The notes under the pieces: generated by a model | Database searches by the model: none | What the model was told of the DNA's origin: nothing | What the model saw: only the letters and a program-made list of their open reading frames with translations | Program-made: the position numbers and the translations under genes | Source of the DNA: Amorphophallus konjac | Lineage: Eukaryota > Streptophyta > Magnoliopsida > Alismatales > Araceae | DNA length: 64,000 nucleotides | Reading direction: 5' to 3' | Assembly: GCA_022559845.1 (NCBI GenBank) | Contig: CM040128.1 | Coordinates: 78,617,247-78,681,246, forward strand | Shown: piece after piece, positions 1 to 10,368 of the stretch | Layout of the letters: every line of letters begins with the position of its first letter | Position numbering within the stretch: the stretch's first letter is position 1

Positions 1-1922
1 ACCCCCAATTTCAAAATTCACTCTCTCTCCTCCCCATTCATCTCTCATTAAGACCCCTCCCTCTTCCCCATACCTCCCATTTAATTCCTCTCCAAACCCT
101 AGGTGGAATCCCCTTCTCCTAGGCACCTCTCCATTCTCCCAAGCAACCCTTCCTCTTCCCCAAGCAACCAATCCTTTTCCCAAGCCACCCCTTCCCCTCC
201 CCAAGGCAACCCTTCCCATTCCCTAGGCCACCATTAACCCCTCCATTAACCCACCACTCAAATCAAAGGGAAACCCTCCCCATTCCCCCAAGCCCATTTG
301 CGCCCCCATCACCCCACCTCCTCCAAGAGAGCCCTTCCTCCTCTCCCACCTCCCACTCCATTCCCCCACACCAGGTCTGCCCCCTGCCATCCCCCCCTCT
401 CCCCTCTCAATCCCAAACCACCCCTCCTACAACTACTACCAGCAACCCCTCTCTCCCCTTGCCATTCCCCCCACTCCTTACCACCCCATAACCATCAATA
501 GTCTCCTTTGCACTGCTCAGTTCGCAGACAACAGTAGAAGCTCCGCTTGCAGAGCCTGCTCCGGAGTTGTTTGGCGTCATCTGGAAGCGTATCATACATC
601 GTCGGAAAGATCGTCGAGATATCTCAGCAGCCGAGGTGGTCTCGCCGGCATCCGACATCTCTGCTGCCCGGTGGACCCGTTCTCCCCCAACTGCGCAAGG
701 TGGCCCAGGCTGGAAGGCAGAGCTGCAGTGCAGAAGCTTCCACGGCCTCACCCTTCCCTTCCAAGGTGCGCCGCTTGACCGGTTCAAAGTAATACCAGTC
801 CCCCACGCAACCCCATAGGCGAAGCTTCGATTGGAGTCCGGGGCTGCCCGTTCCGAATTTTCTTCCCCAGGTGCGCTGAACAGGCTACTCAGGACCTGAC
901 CAGACCCCTCCTCACTCAAAGGGCTCTCCCTCTCGGCCCCGACATCATCTGGTGCTCCCCCTGGCTGCTGCTCGAATAAGACTCGTCCACGGTCGTACTC
1001 GTTTTGGTCCCGCCACGTTTGGACTTCGGGAGCAGACGTGGCGACTACATCCATCTGCTGCTACACCCTGAAACCAGTCTGAACCAGAGCGCAGAGGACC
1101 AGATCCAGAGCCTGCCCCGGCCGGTGTCGACGATGGGACCACCCCCAAAAATTCACAGGCATTCCTGGGTTCGTCAGTGACGTTTCTGCGCCTGTTCCGA
1201 TGACTTCCGAGTTTGGTGGAGTGCGTGGCATTGTCTACATCGACTACCTGTCCGGTCATTCCAGAACTGGGTAGATCATTCGGCACTAGTTTAGTTAACC
1301 TCCCCTCCCCCCCTGGCCGGCTTAGCACCCCTCCCTGTGTGGACGTAGTGTTTAATTGTAACCCACGCTTTCCCCTCCTCTAGTCCAACCCCCCTGTGTG
1401 GGGAGTAGTGCATGTATTGTTCGAATAGGGGAAGCTACACCGACGCAGTGTGCGGGGTACCCACACTCCCCCGCTCGCCCTCGTCTCCGAACGGGTTTGG
1501 TTTCTTCAAACTAACCAGGGTAAGCTCAAAACCTTGCTCCCATTATCAGTACTTGTTCTTTTAATATCCGTGAAATTGCTCCGTTGGAAGCGAGAGAGAG
1601 CACCCGACCCCGGAGTGCTCCACTTCCGTGATGTCACCGTGGTTTGTGAGAGAGAGTGCCCCAGTGCCCCACTTGGCACCCGGCCAGCCCCTTAGTTGTG
1701 GGCATCTTACCCTCGGGAGGGAAACCTTAGCCCTGCTGGCCCTCAAACCAGCCAGGGTCTTGATCCACCACCTCCACTCGGCATCACCGAGTCACCTCGG
1801 GTTCGTGTGTGCAACGGCGATTCGGCGATTTACGCAACCCCGTGCTCAAAATTGATTGTGTTTGCGTAGTAGGTCCGAGGGCCCTTGTCTCTTTGCTGCA
1901 TTTCCCTAGTGGTGTCACATCA
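1..1922 (+). mobile_element. LTR of a B1-type non-autonomous chromovirus-like element (3' part)
   Basis: This stretch aligns with the reverse complement of the B1 LTR (10369-12537). It has the same pyrimidine-rich start, the same pair of CCCTCCCTG-GTGGA blocks near 1325 and 1390, the same GCTCGCCCTCGTCTCCGA block near 1474, and the same GTGTCACATCA end at 1912-1922. It is clearly more diverged than the two B1 LTRs are from each other. The U3 start and TATA region lie left of the window, so it may be a 3' LTR or a solo LTR. It abuts Tekay-like gag codons at 1923, so it inserted into that gag; the expected TSD (ATCGA, 1923-1927) cannot be verified because the other copy is outside. The ORFs inside it are LTR leader sequence, not genes. 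Confidence 0.8.
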
Positions 1923-2669
1923 ATCGATGAAATGAATCGTATCTTTGATGTCATTCAATGCACCGATCAGGAGAAGGTGCGTCTGGCAACGTTTCAACTT
2001 AATAAGGATGCCCGTACTTGGTGGAAGTCGGTTCCAGCACCTTCGGCCAATGCACCTCATACATGGGATGGTTTTCTTACCCTATTCCGTGCCAAGTACT
2101 TTTCTGAGCAAGTAAAGGAATGAAAGGCTATGGAGTTCGCCGCTCTTCGGCAAGGAATGATGACTGTTGCCGAATATGAACTACTATTTTCAAGGCTAGC
2201 ACCTTACGCACCACATCTTATCAGCACCGACTTATTGAAGGCAAATCGGTTTATGGACAGGTTACGACTCGGTTTCATCCAGCAACTCGGGACCCAAAAC
2301 ATCCGTACCTATGCGGAGATGGTTCAACGAGCATATTTATGTGAAAGGACCTTAGAGAAGGTCAAGAAGTTAAAAGGAAAAGGAGAAGAATCAAGCCGAC
2401 GTTCCGATCGGCGTTATAAGAAAGAGAAATTTAGTATCACGGAACCCTACAAAAGCCGTTATAGTAAGAAAAGATCTAGGAGTGGGAACGGTGGAAGTTC
2501 CCACAAGCAAAAGAAAGTCAAGGAAGAGAAGGAGCAGGTCGCCACGGCTTGCACATTTTGTGAGAAATTCGGCCATTCAGCTGAGGACTGTTGGAAGTGC
2601 CTCGGCGCTTGTTTACATTGTGGAAGCATGGAGCATCGCATGCCGGATTGCCCCCTTATGAAGGACTAG
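1923..2669 (+). pseudogene. Tekay-like gag, 5'-truncated, with nonsense stops
   Basis: Gag forms the capsid of the virus-like particle and binds template RNA. The frame retains the retrotransposon Gag core (IFDVIQCTDQEKVRLATFQL; TWDGFLTLFRAKYF), a basic linker rich in Lys/Ser, and two CCHC-type zinc knuckles near 2550-2660 (CTFCEKFGHSAEDC and CLHCGSMEHRMPDC). An in-frame TGA at 2121-2123 and TAG at 2667-2669 break it. The frame does not change across either stop, so both are point nonsense changes. The N-terminal third is missing in the window because an LTR is inserted at 1922. Confidence 0.9.
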
Positions 2670-3242
2670 TCATCTGGTAATGGACGCAGGAGGCAGGCTC
2701 GCCTCAATGCCGTTCTAGATGAAGAGGAAGCGCCCAAGGACGATGGGCTTATGGAAGGTACTCTTCAAATTTGTTCTCGTCCTGTATTTGTGCTATTTGA
2801 TACTGGTGCCTCTCATTCTTTTATCTCCACTACTTTTGCTCAGACATTACCAATCGCATCAGTTCCTTTACCTTCAGATCTTGCTATTTCCACACCCTTA
2901 AGATCTGGAACTAAGCTTACCAACTATTATCCTGATAGCGAAGTGGTAGTAGAAGGTCACAATCTCCCCGCAAACTTAGTATGCCTTGACATGAAAGGTT
3001 ATGATGCCAATTTAGGGGTAGATTGGCTTGTAGACCACGATGCTTATATCAATTGCCGAAATATGATTATATCTTTTTGAAAATCTGGTCTTCCAAGAAT
3101 CTCTTTTCTTGGCATCAAATACAAGAAACACCCCACTATCATATCCTCACTTCACGCTTGCAAGCTCATCTCGCGAGGATGTGAAGCTTTTCTTGCTTCC
3201 GTCATTATTACAGAGTCCAAGGAGATTATCATAGCAGACATC
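2670..3242 (+). pseudogene. Tekay-like retroviral-type aspartic protease
   Basis: The protease cleaves the Gag-Pol polyprotein. The catalytic triplet is visible as FDTGASHSF with Asp at 2799-2801, followed by the hydrophobic strand region and LGVDWL near 3015. A TGA at 3078-3080 interrupts the frame just after the core, and the same frame then continues into the linker preceding reverse transcriptase. The reading frame is continuous with gag, as is usual for Tekay elements with a single Gag-Pol ORF. Confidence 0.9.
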
Positions 3243-4696
3243 CCTATTGTAAATGAGTTCCCAGACGTGTTTCCATCTGAACTACCTAGTTTACCTCCCG
3301 AGAGGGAAGTGAACTTCATTATTGAACTCATCCCAGGAGCAACACCTGTTTCTATAGCCCCTTACAGGATGTCCCCCACAGAACTTAAAGAACTAAAGAA
3401 GCAGTTGCAGGAACTTCTGGATAAGGGCTTCATTAGACCTAGCACATCCCCTTGGGGTGCGCCGGTTCTATTTGTCAAAAAGAAGGATGGTTCTCTCAGA
3501 CTATGCATCGATTACCGATGACTAAATCAGCTTACAATCAAAAATAAGTATCCGTTGCCACGTATTGATGAGCTCTTCGATCAACTTTCGGGAGCAGAAT
3601 ATTTCTCTAAGATTGATCTCAGATCAGGTTATCATCAGTTGAGAATTAAAGAAGAAGACATTTATAAATTGGCTTTTCGAAGTCGTTATGGCCACTATGA
3701 ATTCGTGGTAATGCCATTTGGGTTAACTAATGCCCCGCAACATTTATGCAACTTATGAACAGTGTCTTCCAGCCATACCTGGATCAATTCATTATCGTCT
3801 TCATCGATGATATCCTGATATACTCCAAGACAAAAGAAGAACATGAAGAACATCTAAGGATAGCTTTGCAAACACTTAGAGAACACAAGCTTTATGCCAA
3901 ACTCAATAAATGTGAATTCTGGCTCGAGGAAGTCTCATTCCTAGGCCACATTATTTCAAAAGAAGGTATTGTTGTGGATCCTTCTAAGGTAGAAGCTGTC
4001 AAGAATTGGAGTCGGCCTACGACTGTGTCTGAAGTAAGGAGCTTTCTGGGTCTAGCTGGTTATTATAGAAGATTCATTAAGAACTTCTCAAAGATAGCAG
4101 TTCCTTTAACTAGACTCACCAGAAAAGAAACTCCTTTTGTCTGGTCAGAGGAATGTGAGAAGAATTTCCAAACTCTTAAGAATCATCTTACAACAGACCC
4201 TGTTTTGTCACTACCAATGGAGGGTGGTGGATTCGAAGTGTATACGGATGCATCTGGCATTGGCTTAGGATGCGTTCTCATGCAGAATGGAAAGGTGATC
4301 TGTTATTCTTCAAGACAACTGAAACGGCACGAGGAAAATTATCCTGTGCATGATTTAGAATTGGCAGCAGTTATTTTCACCTTGAAAATTTGGCGTCATT
4401 ATCTTTATGGAGAAAAGTTTACGGTCTACTCAGACCACAAGAGCTTGAAATACTTATTCTCTCAAAAAGAGATTAACATGAGGCAGAGGAGGTGGTTAAA
4501 ATACCTCAAAGACTTTGATTTTACTATTCAGTATCATCCTGGCAAAGCTAATACTGTAGCAGATGCACTCAGCAGAAAACTAATGGGTATGCTATCAAGT
4601 CTTATGATAAGTGTAACTAACCTTGTTCCTCAATTTGCTAAGTTGAACTTAGATATTGACATAAAGGATAAAGATTGTTTCATAGCCAATATCTGA
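3243..4696 (+). pseudogene. Tekay-like reverse transcriptase and RNase H
   Basis: Reverse transcriptase copies element RNA into DNA and RNase H removes the RNA strand. Visible motifs in order are [10 protein letters not shown] at the N-terminus, [20 protein letters not shown], the DLRSGYHQ box, MPFGLTNAP, and the catalytic FIDDILIYS near 3801-3827. RNase H follows with YTDASGIG (about 4240), the HDLELAA helix (about 4350) and SDHKSL (about 4432). Damage comprises TGA at 3519-3521, a one-base deletion near 3736 just after the TNAP motif, and TGA at 4694-4696. The downstream frame from 3746 is otherwise open for over 300 codons. Confidence 0.93.
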
Positions 4697-6150
4697 GCTC
4701 AACCTACATTGATAGAAGATCTGGTCAAGCTGCAAAATGATGATCCTATATTACTAGAAATTAAGGCCAATATTGAACAAAAGCCAGATTTTTCTATTTC
4801 CAATGACGGAAGATTATTATTTAAGGGCCGAATATGTATACCAGATCATGAGGCTACAAAGAAACTAATCCTAGATGATGCACATAATTCCAAGTACACC
4901 ATTCATCCAGGAGGTACAAAGATGTATCAAGATCTCAAAAGAAATTTCTGGTGGCCCAATATGAAGAGACAGATAGCTGATTTCGTGTCCCGTTGCCTCA
5001 CTTGTCAACAAGTAAAAGCAGAACATTTTAGACCCGCAGGTAAATTGCATCCCTTACATATTCCCGAATGGAAGTGGGAGAGTATAGGGATGGATTTCAT
5101 TATGGGATTACCTAAGACAAGAGGTGGACATGATGGCATATGGGTAATCATAGATCGATTGACTAAATCTGCACATTTTATACCAATAAAGAGTCGATGG
5201 TCTGTGGATATCTTGGCAGCATTATACATAAAAGAAATCGTCAAGTTACATGGTGTCCCTATCACTATTGTATCAGATAGAGATCCCCGATTTACATCAC
5301 AATTCTGGAAGGGCCTACAACATTCAATGGGGACTAGGTTGAATTTTAGCACAGCCTTTTCATCCACAAACTGATGGTCAGACGGAAAGAACAAATCAGG
5401 TAGTAGAGGATATGCTCAGGACTTGTGCTATTGACTTTGGAGGTAGTTGGCATGATCACTTACCTCTAGTAAAGTTTGCTTATAACAATAGCTATCAGGC
5501 AAGCATACAAATGGCACCTTTTGAAGCCTTATATGGAAAAAGCTGTCGATCACCAATATGTTGGAGTGAAATGGGGGAAAGACAATTCTTAGGCCCCGAT
5601 ATTATCAGAGATTCTACAGAGAAAATAAAACTCATTCAGGAAAGAATGAAGATGGCGCAAGATAGGTAAAAATCTTATGCCGACAATCGAAGACGTGACT
5701 TGGAGTTTCAGGTAGGAGATCATGTATATTTGAAGGTTTCTCCAGGTCGTGGTATTCGAAGATTTGGCATTAAAGGAAAGCTAACTCCAAGATTCATTGA
5801 CCCATTTGAAATTCTTGAAAGGGTCGGTGAAGTAGATTACAAGCTAGCTTTACCCCCACAATTAGCAGGAGTTCATGACGTATTTCACGTCTCCATGCTA
5901 AAGAAGTATGTATATGATCATGACCACATTATCACTTACGACAATCTGGAGATTCAGAAGGACTTGACATACGAACAAACACCGATAAAGATTCTGGAAC
6001 GAGAAGTGTGACAACTAAGAAATAAGGTTATCCCGATGGTCAAAATTCAATGGAAGAAAACATGGCCATATGAAGCAACATGGGAAACTGAAGCAGCTAT
6101 GAGAAAAAGATTTCCAGAATTATTTAACTGTAAGTACACTCTCCATAATC
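4697..6150 (+). pseudogene. Tekay-like integrase with C-terminal chromodomain
   Basis: Integrase joins the cDNA to the chromosome, and in chromoviruses the chromodomain is thought to guide it to heterochromatin. An HHCC zinc region is seen around 4900-5010 (IHPGGTKMYQDL, CLTCQQVKAEH). The catalytic core follows with the first Asp in GMDFIMGLP (about 5091) and the second in VSDRDPRF (about 5274); the Glu lies in the TDGQTERTNQ segment near 5390. The C-terminal GDHVYLK and VFHVSML motifs and a chromodomain end (VKIQWKK, ATWE) close it. A one-base insertion near 5358, a TAA at 5667-5669 and a TGA at 6009-6011 break it. Confidence 0.92.
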
Positions 6151-6181
6151 CATGTATTGAATTTGGGGATCAAATTCTTCT

Positions 6182-6194
6182 AAGTGGGGGAGGG
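6182..6194 (+). other. Polypurine tract of the Tekay-like element
   Basis: AAGTGGGGGAGGG directly precedes the TG of the 3' LTR, the expected place for plus-strand cDNA priming. Confidence 0.85.
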
Positions 6195-7013
6195 TGTAGT
6201 GCCCCAGAATTTATATAAGTTATTTTTAGATTATTTTATAATTTATTTGTAATTTATAAGGGCTAAATAAATTTATAAAAGGATTATTGAGTTTATTAGC
6301 CATTATAAGGCCCAATTGTGTTAATCAATTAACCTAATCTACTAAACAAATCAAAAAGGTTTAAAGACCAGGCCCATTTAATTTGGCCCATATTCTAGAA
6401 GGTTATTAAGCCTATTCACGGATTTTAAAGGATAAACGCCACTTAATAGGATAACTAGATGGAAAAGAAATAAAAGAGTTTTATTAAAATTAAAATTCTG
6501 AATGCGTCGAGTGTGACGGTCCATCAGGCGACCGCCATAGCCTTGTGACGCGTATACCCTAGACCGTCACAACCTGCAAGTTCCGTAAGTAAGAGAATGT
6601 ATAAAAAGATTAGAACTTGATGATCATATCCATAAGAGACCTAATTATAATGACATGTAAAATCACTAGGGACTCTTAGAAGTCAGGTTTTAGCAGAATA
6701 AAGATAGATACAAATTATATAAATAATTATATAGGATAATTAAGAAAAGAGTTTGATTAATGTTGAACTCTGGGAACATTGAATGTAACGGTTTATCGTG
6801 AGACCGTCACATGCTTGTAACGCAGGGGTCTACAACCGTTACACCCTATTAGTTCCGTGAAGGAAAGAACGAGTAGAAAGATCAAAACCTTGAAATCTTA
6901 TCCACTAGGGGTCGACTTGGGAGAGTTCATAACACTACTAAAGACTCTTAGGGATTGGATTCTGGCAGATTAAGGACTCTAGAATCGATCTAATCCTCAA
7001 ACCCTAGCTAGAA

Positions 7014-7026
7014 CTCTATAAATAGG
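7014..7026 (+). promoter_or_regulatory. TATA box of the Tekay-like LTR
   Basis: CTCTATAAATAGG fits a plant TATA box and is preserved in the solo LTR copy at 47151-47163, in the same surrounding sequence (ACCCTAGCTAGAA upstream, ACCTAGTTCTGAACTG downstream). Transcription would start about 30 bp downstream. Confidence 0.75.
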
Positions 7027-7570
7027 ACCTAGTTCTGAACTGCACGACCCTTACTTTTACTCGCGTGGAATCAAGGTAAGGAGTCATAATCTCAGGTAAG
7101 TTCTTTAGAGTAATTTGTTTACAATACTTTAGACTAACTCCTCTCCATATTTCACATCTTTAGGTCAAGAGGTCGTGGAGTTAGAGCCCAAGGAAGTTAC
7201 TGAAAAGTCACAGGAAGAGGAGAACTAGGGCACATTTTTCAAACCCTAAATTGGAAGTTTAAAGCCAAGTTAAGAGGTAGGTTATCTCATGAACGGCAAA
7301 AACCTCTTGATATGACTAAAATCCCTCTGGTTTGATTGAATTCCATGCATGATAGATCATGAATTTCATGTTTTAATAGTTCTATGCATTCATACATCTC
7401 TTAGCCCTAAGTAGAAAATTAAAAGATGTTATCTTGTCTATTCACTGAAACCCATGCATGTAGATAGCCTATACTTTGTTATCATGCCTAGGATAGACAT
7501 TGTATTTGATTTACAGACATGATGTGTGTTGATCTCTTAGGTTTCATATCAGTTTCTGTCAGCAGACGCT

Positions 7571-7755
7571 CTGACGCATCATGGTAGGACCGTCACATAC
7601 ATGTAACGGCCTTACAACAGACCGTCACACACTCTGTTATGTTTCGTTTCACTGTTGTCTCTAACGCACCAGGACAGGAGCGTTACATTACTGTAACAGC
7701 CCCTCGATAGACCGTCACAAACACTGTGATGCACCCCTGTTAGACCGTTAGACTC
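7571..7755 (+). repeat. Array of imperfect palindromic units (GTAACGG...CCGTCAC), block 1
   Basis: About five units here have the form TGTAACGGCC, then 8-12 variable bases, then GACCGTCACA, with GTTAC/GTCAC and CTAACGC variants. The two arms are near reverse complements of each other. Further units occur at 6511-6575 and 6784-6850. The solo LTR has the same array at 47711-47891. Confidence 0.85.
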
Positions 7756-8261
7756 TGTGTTCTGTCAGCTCATGACAGAATAGTTACCAATTAAGGTTAC
7801 TTATAATTAACCATAGATAGCTAAGTTTTAACCTGTTATGTGACTCTTCAGTTATCTAATTGTTCATGATAGGTATTGCATGTTATTTTAAGTTATGCTA
7901 GTTTCATGTACCAAAAATTCTATAGTTTGTATTTAAATCATGATTTTCCAAAATTATATTAATGGAGTTTTATCATGGTTTCACATCATTACACCTTCAC
8001 TCTTTATCAATGGAGTCGTTTCTATAAGTACATGGCACATATTCCGGTATGTTATCCATTAGTTCACTTTGCACTATAGGAACATTATTCTTAGACTTGA
8101 GGACCTCTCTATTGGATATTCCTTCTAATGGACTAGGAAATCTTGTTTCATGGCCTCCGTAATTCTCCGCGAGCCTGGGATTCCCACTAGGACGCCGAGT
8201 TGGTTGTACCATTAAAGCCCATTGATTAGACTACACTATCGATGTTTTCTGATTATCAGTA

Positions 8262-8521
8262 ATGTAACAGCTCTATGTTGGACCGTCAGGCACATGTAAC
8301 GGCCTAATATAAGACCGTCACATTCATCTGAGTTTGAATTCTTGATTCGGTGTTCAGACTAATGTAACGGCCTAATCCTGGACCGTCACATAATGTAACG
8401 GCCCAATGCGTGACCGTCACCTTTCTCTGAGTCCATTTTTATTATTCTGGACTCAGGTAATTGTAACGGCCCACTACTGGAGCGTTACATGATGTAACAG
8501 CCCAGTAAACGACCGTCACAT
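8262..8521 (+). repeat. Array of imperfect palindromic units (GTAACGG...CCGTCAC), block 2
   Basis: Six more units of the same form, roughly 28-30 bp each, are separated by unrelated spacers. The solo LTR matches at 48426-48585. The arms carry the AACGG core recognised by some plant MYB factors; a regulatory role is inference. Confidence 0.85.
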
Positions 8522-8816
8522 TGCTTAAGTACTTAACCCAAGGTTTGACCCAAGGGTTGATATTCCAAAGGTTTTAGATGAACTAATGATAGTCTAGAAC
8601 TTATAATATTGATCAAGAAACTTAATATAATGATTGGAAAGAGAAAAGAATGTACCGTTATGCTGTCGATTTATTTCCGTAAGCATGACATTGTTTAAAT
8701 CTTTTTCTTGATCTCCCATACTCTAAATTGAAGCATTCATTCATTGATTGTTGTTATCATGAGTTATTGACCTTATTACATTCTTGGCCATACTTTATTG
8801 TTACACTCATGGAAGT

Positions 8817-10368
8817 TGGTGCGGACACCCGAGCAGTTGATCGGCACGATACGCCGAGCCACCGGTACCGCACACGGAGCATGACACGAGCCACCTCAGC
8901 GTCCATCTGGCTCGGAGACAGCCTGGAGACTCCGCCTTGAGCCTCCCCACTTATTATATTTAGTTAGACTTTATGTGTGTTTAATTTGTGTTTATTTCGT
9001 TGCATTCGGTTTGACATTTTGATTGTAATAGGGGCTTATGTGCAATTCGGACCCCGTGGGCCCCACGGGCCCCCCAGGCCCCACCCCATTGGGCCACCTC
9101 AGCCTAGGGTCTCACGTGGGGTCAGTCATCATGCCACATGGGAGCATCTAGAAGTTTGAATGGGAATTGGACACATGGGGGACAATGGACGAGAAAAGTC
9201 CACATGGGAGGCCACCTACCCCCACCAACTAGTCCACCCTCTCTCCTTGGTCCAAGGGCCCCCCCCCCTTTGTTTTTTTTATATTATTTTGTGTGTGTGT
9301 GTCACACTCCATCCCAACCCTCCATTCCCATCCCCTAGATCCAATGGTTGTGGATGGATGTGAGATGTAACCTATTTAAGCTTGTATTTTCCATTTTAGT
9401 AGAATTAATGCATTTAAATTGGAAGAAAATCCCTTGAGCAAGGCTTAGGCCGCCCCTCCCTCTCCCCTTGAAGCTGTGAAGGCTTCCTTCTGGTGGTGAG
9501 ACTCCACCCTATCAGTTCCGGTCACCGCCGCCGCCGCCGCCGCCACGAGCCGCCACCGCACCGCCATCGTCTTCATCGGAGTTCTGCCGGTGCAGTACCA
9601 CAGCAACTTCCACGAAATTTGTGTCTCAGCCACGAGCTCAGATCGATCTGGGAATTTTAATGGAGGTTCCAGAGGTGTCAAGGATATCCCATAAATTTTG
9701 GTTTGTCATTCAGATCCCGTTTCATAATTTTTGATTTTCATCCACCCTTCCATTTCAGTTCTGCCAGAGTTCTGTCCAGATTCATATCCGCCCTGTATTT
9801 CATGTCTTAGGTCCGTCTTTTGATTTCTGTTAGTCCCATAAATTTTACTGGAATTTCCTTCCATCCACCCCTTCATCCACAATTTTTTTAAATTTCTGGT
9901 TCGCCCATTTCATATTTTCTAAAAATCATTCTCAGTCCCATCTACAGTTCTGTCCACCTGTTCCCAGATCCGACCACCAGTCACTCCAAAAATTATATCA
10001 AATCGCCACCACCTCCAACTCCAATTCCAAAAATTGTCCCAGTTTCGTGGTTTGATTCCCTACAGCTTTAAAGAAGAGCTCGAAGCCTGATTCCAATGGC
10101 AAGCAGGTGGTCAACGGCCATTTATAGGAAACTCATATGCTGATCTGATATTTCGGGAGCTGTGCAACAGAGGATTAAAAAATAGTTAAAGCCTAGGTCC
10201 GCAGAGGTTCAGAAGATTCCACTAGCTCTAGGTTGAAAGATTTTGAATCCTATTTCCAACAGTGCTGGTTTCATCGCATTCCGACGACGGGGCTGATCGC
10301 AGCGGCCGTTTTCGCCGGAGCGCGCGCTGCTAAAACAGCAATCTCAGTTCGTGGACATCAACTTCAAA
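8817..10368 (+). repeat. A1 5' LTR, first segment
   Basis: This segment matches the 3' LTR from 21448 with scattered substitutions and small indels, for example a different CCG repeat number near 9524-9545 versus 22160-22173 and an extra stretch near 9741-9768. It ends with TCAAA (10364-10368), the TSD of B1. A weak TATA-like CCTATTTAAG lies at 9371-9380. No gene is present. Confidence 0.9.

Larger units (their letters stand above)
6195..8816 (+). repeat. Tekay-like 3' LTR, first segment
   Basis: This segment starts TGTAGTGCCCCAG and matches the solo LTR at 46632-49760 along its length. It is cut at 8816 by element A1 and resumes at 23704. The last five bases (GAAGT, 8812-8816) are the A1 target-site duplication. 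There is no gene in it; it holds a TATA box at 7014 and the GTAACGG inverted-repeat arrays listed separately. The short ORFs seen at 7997-8212 and elsewhere are not conserved as proteins. Confidence 0.92.

Noticed and set aside
298..1695. Several overlapping ORFs on both strands in the first 1.7 kb
   Set aside because: The whole stretch aligns with the B1 LTR, and the ORFs are not conserved as proteins between the two.
7571..8521. Regularly recurring palindromic repeats as a CRISPR array
   Set aside because: Spacing is irregular, units vary, and the context is a plant retrotransposon LTR.
9524..9546. CCG repeat as part of a gene's CpG island
   Set aside because: It is a microsatellite inside the A1 LTR with a different copy number in the partner LTR; no gene adjoins it.
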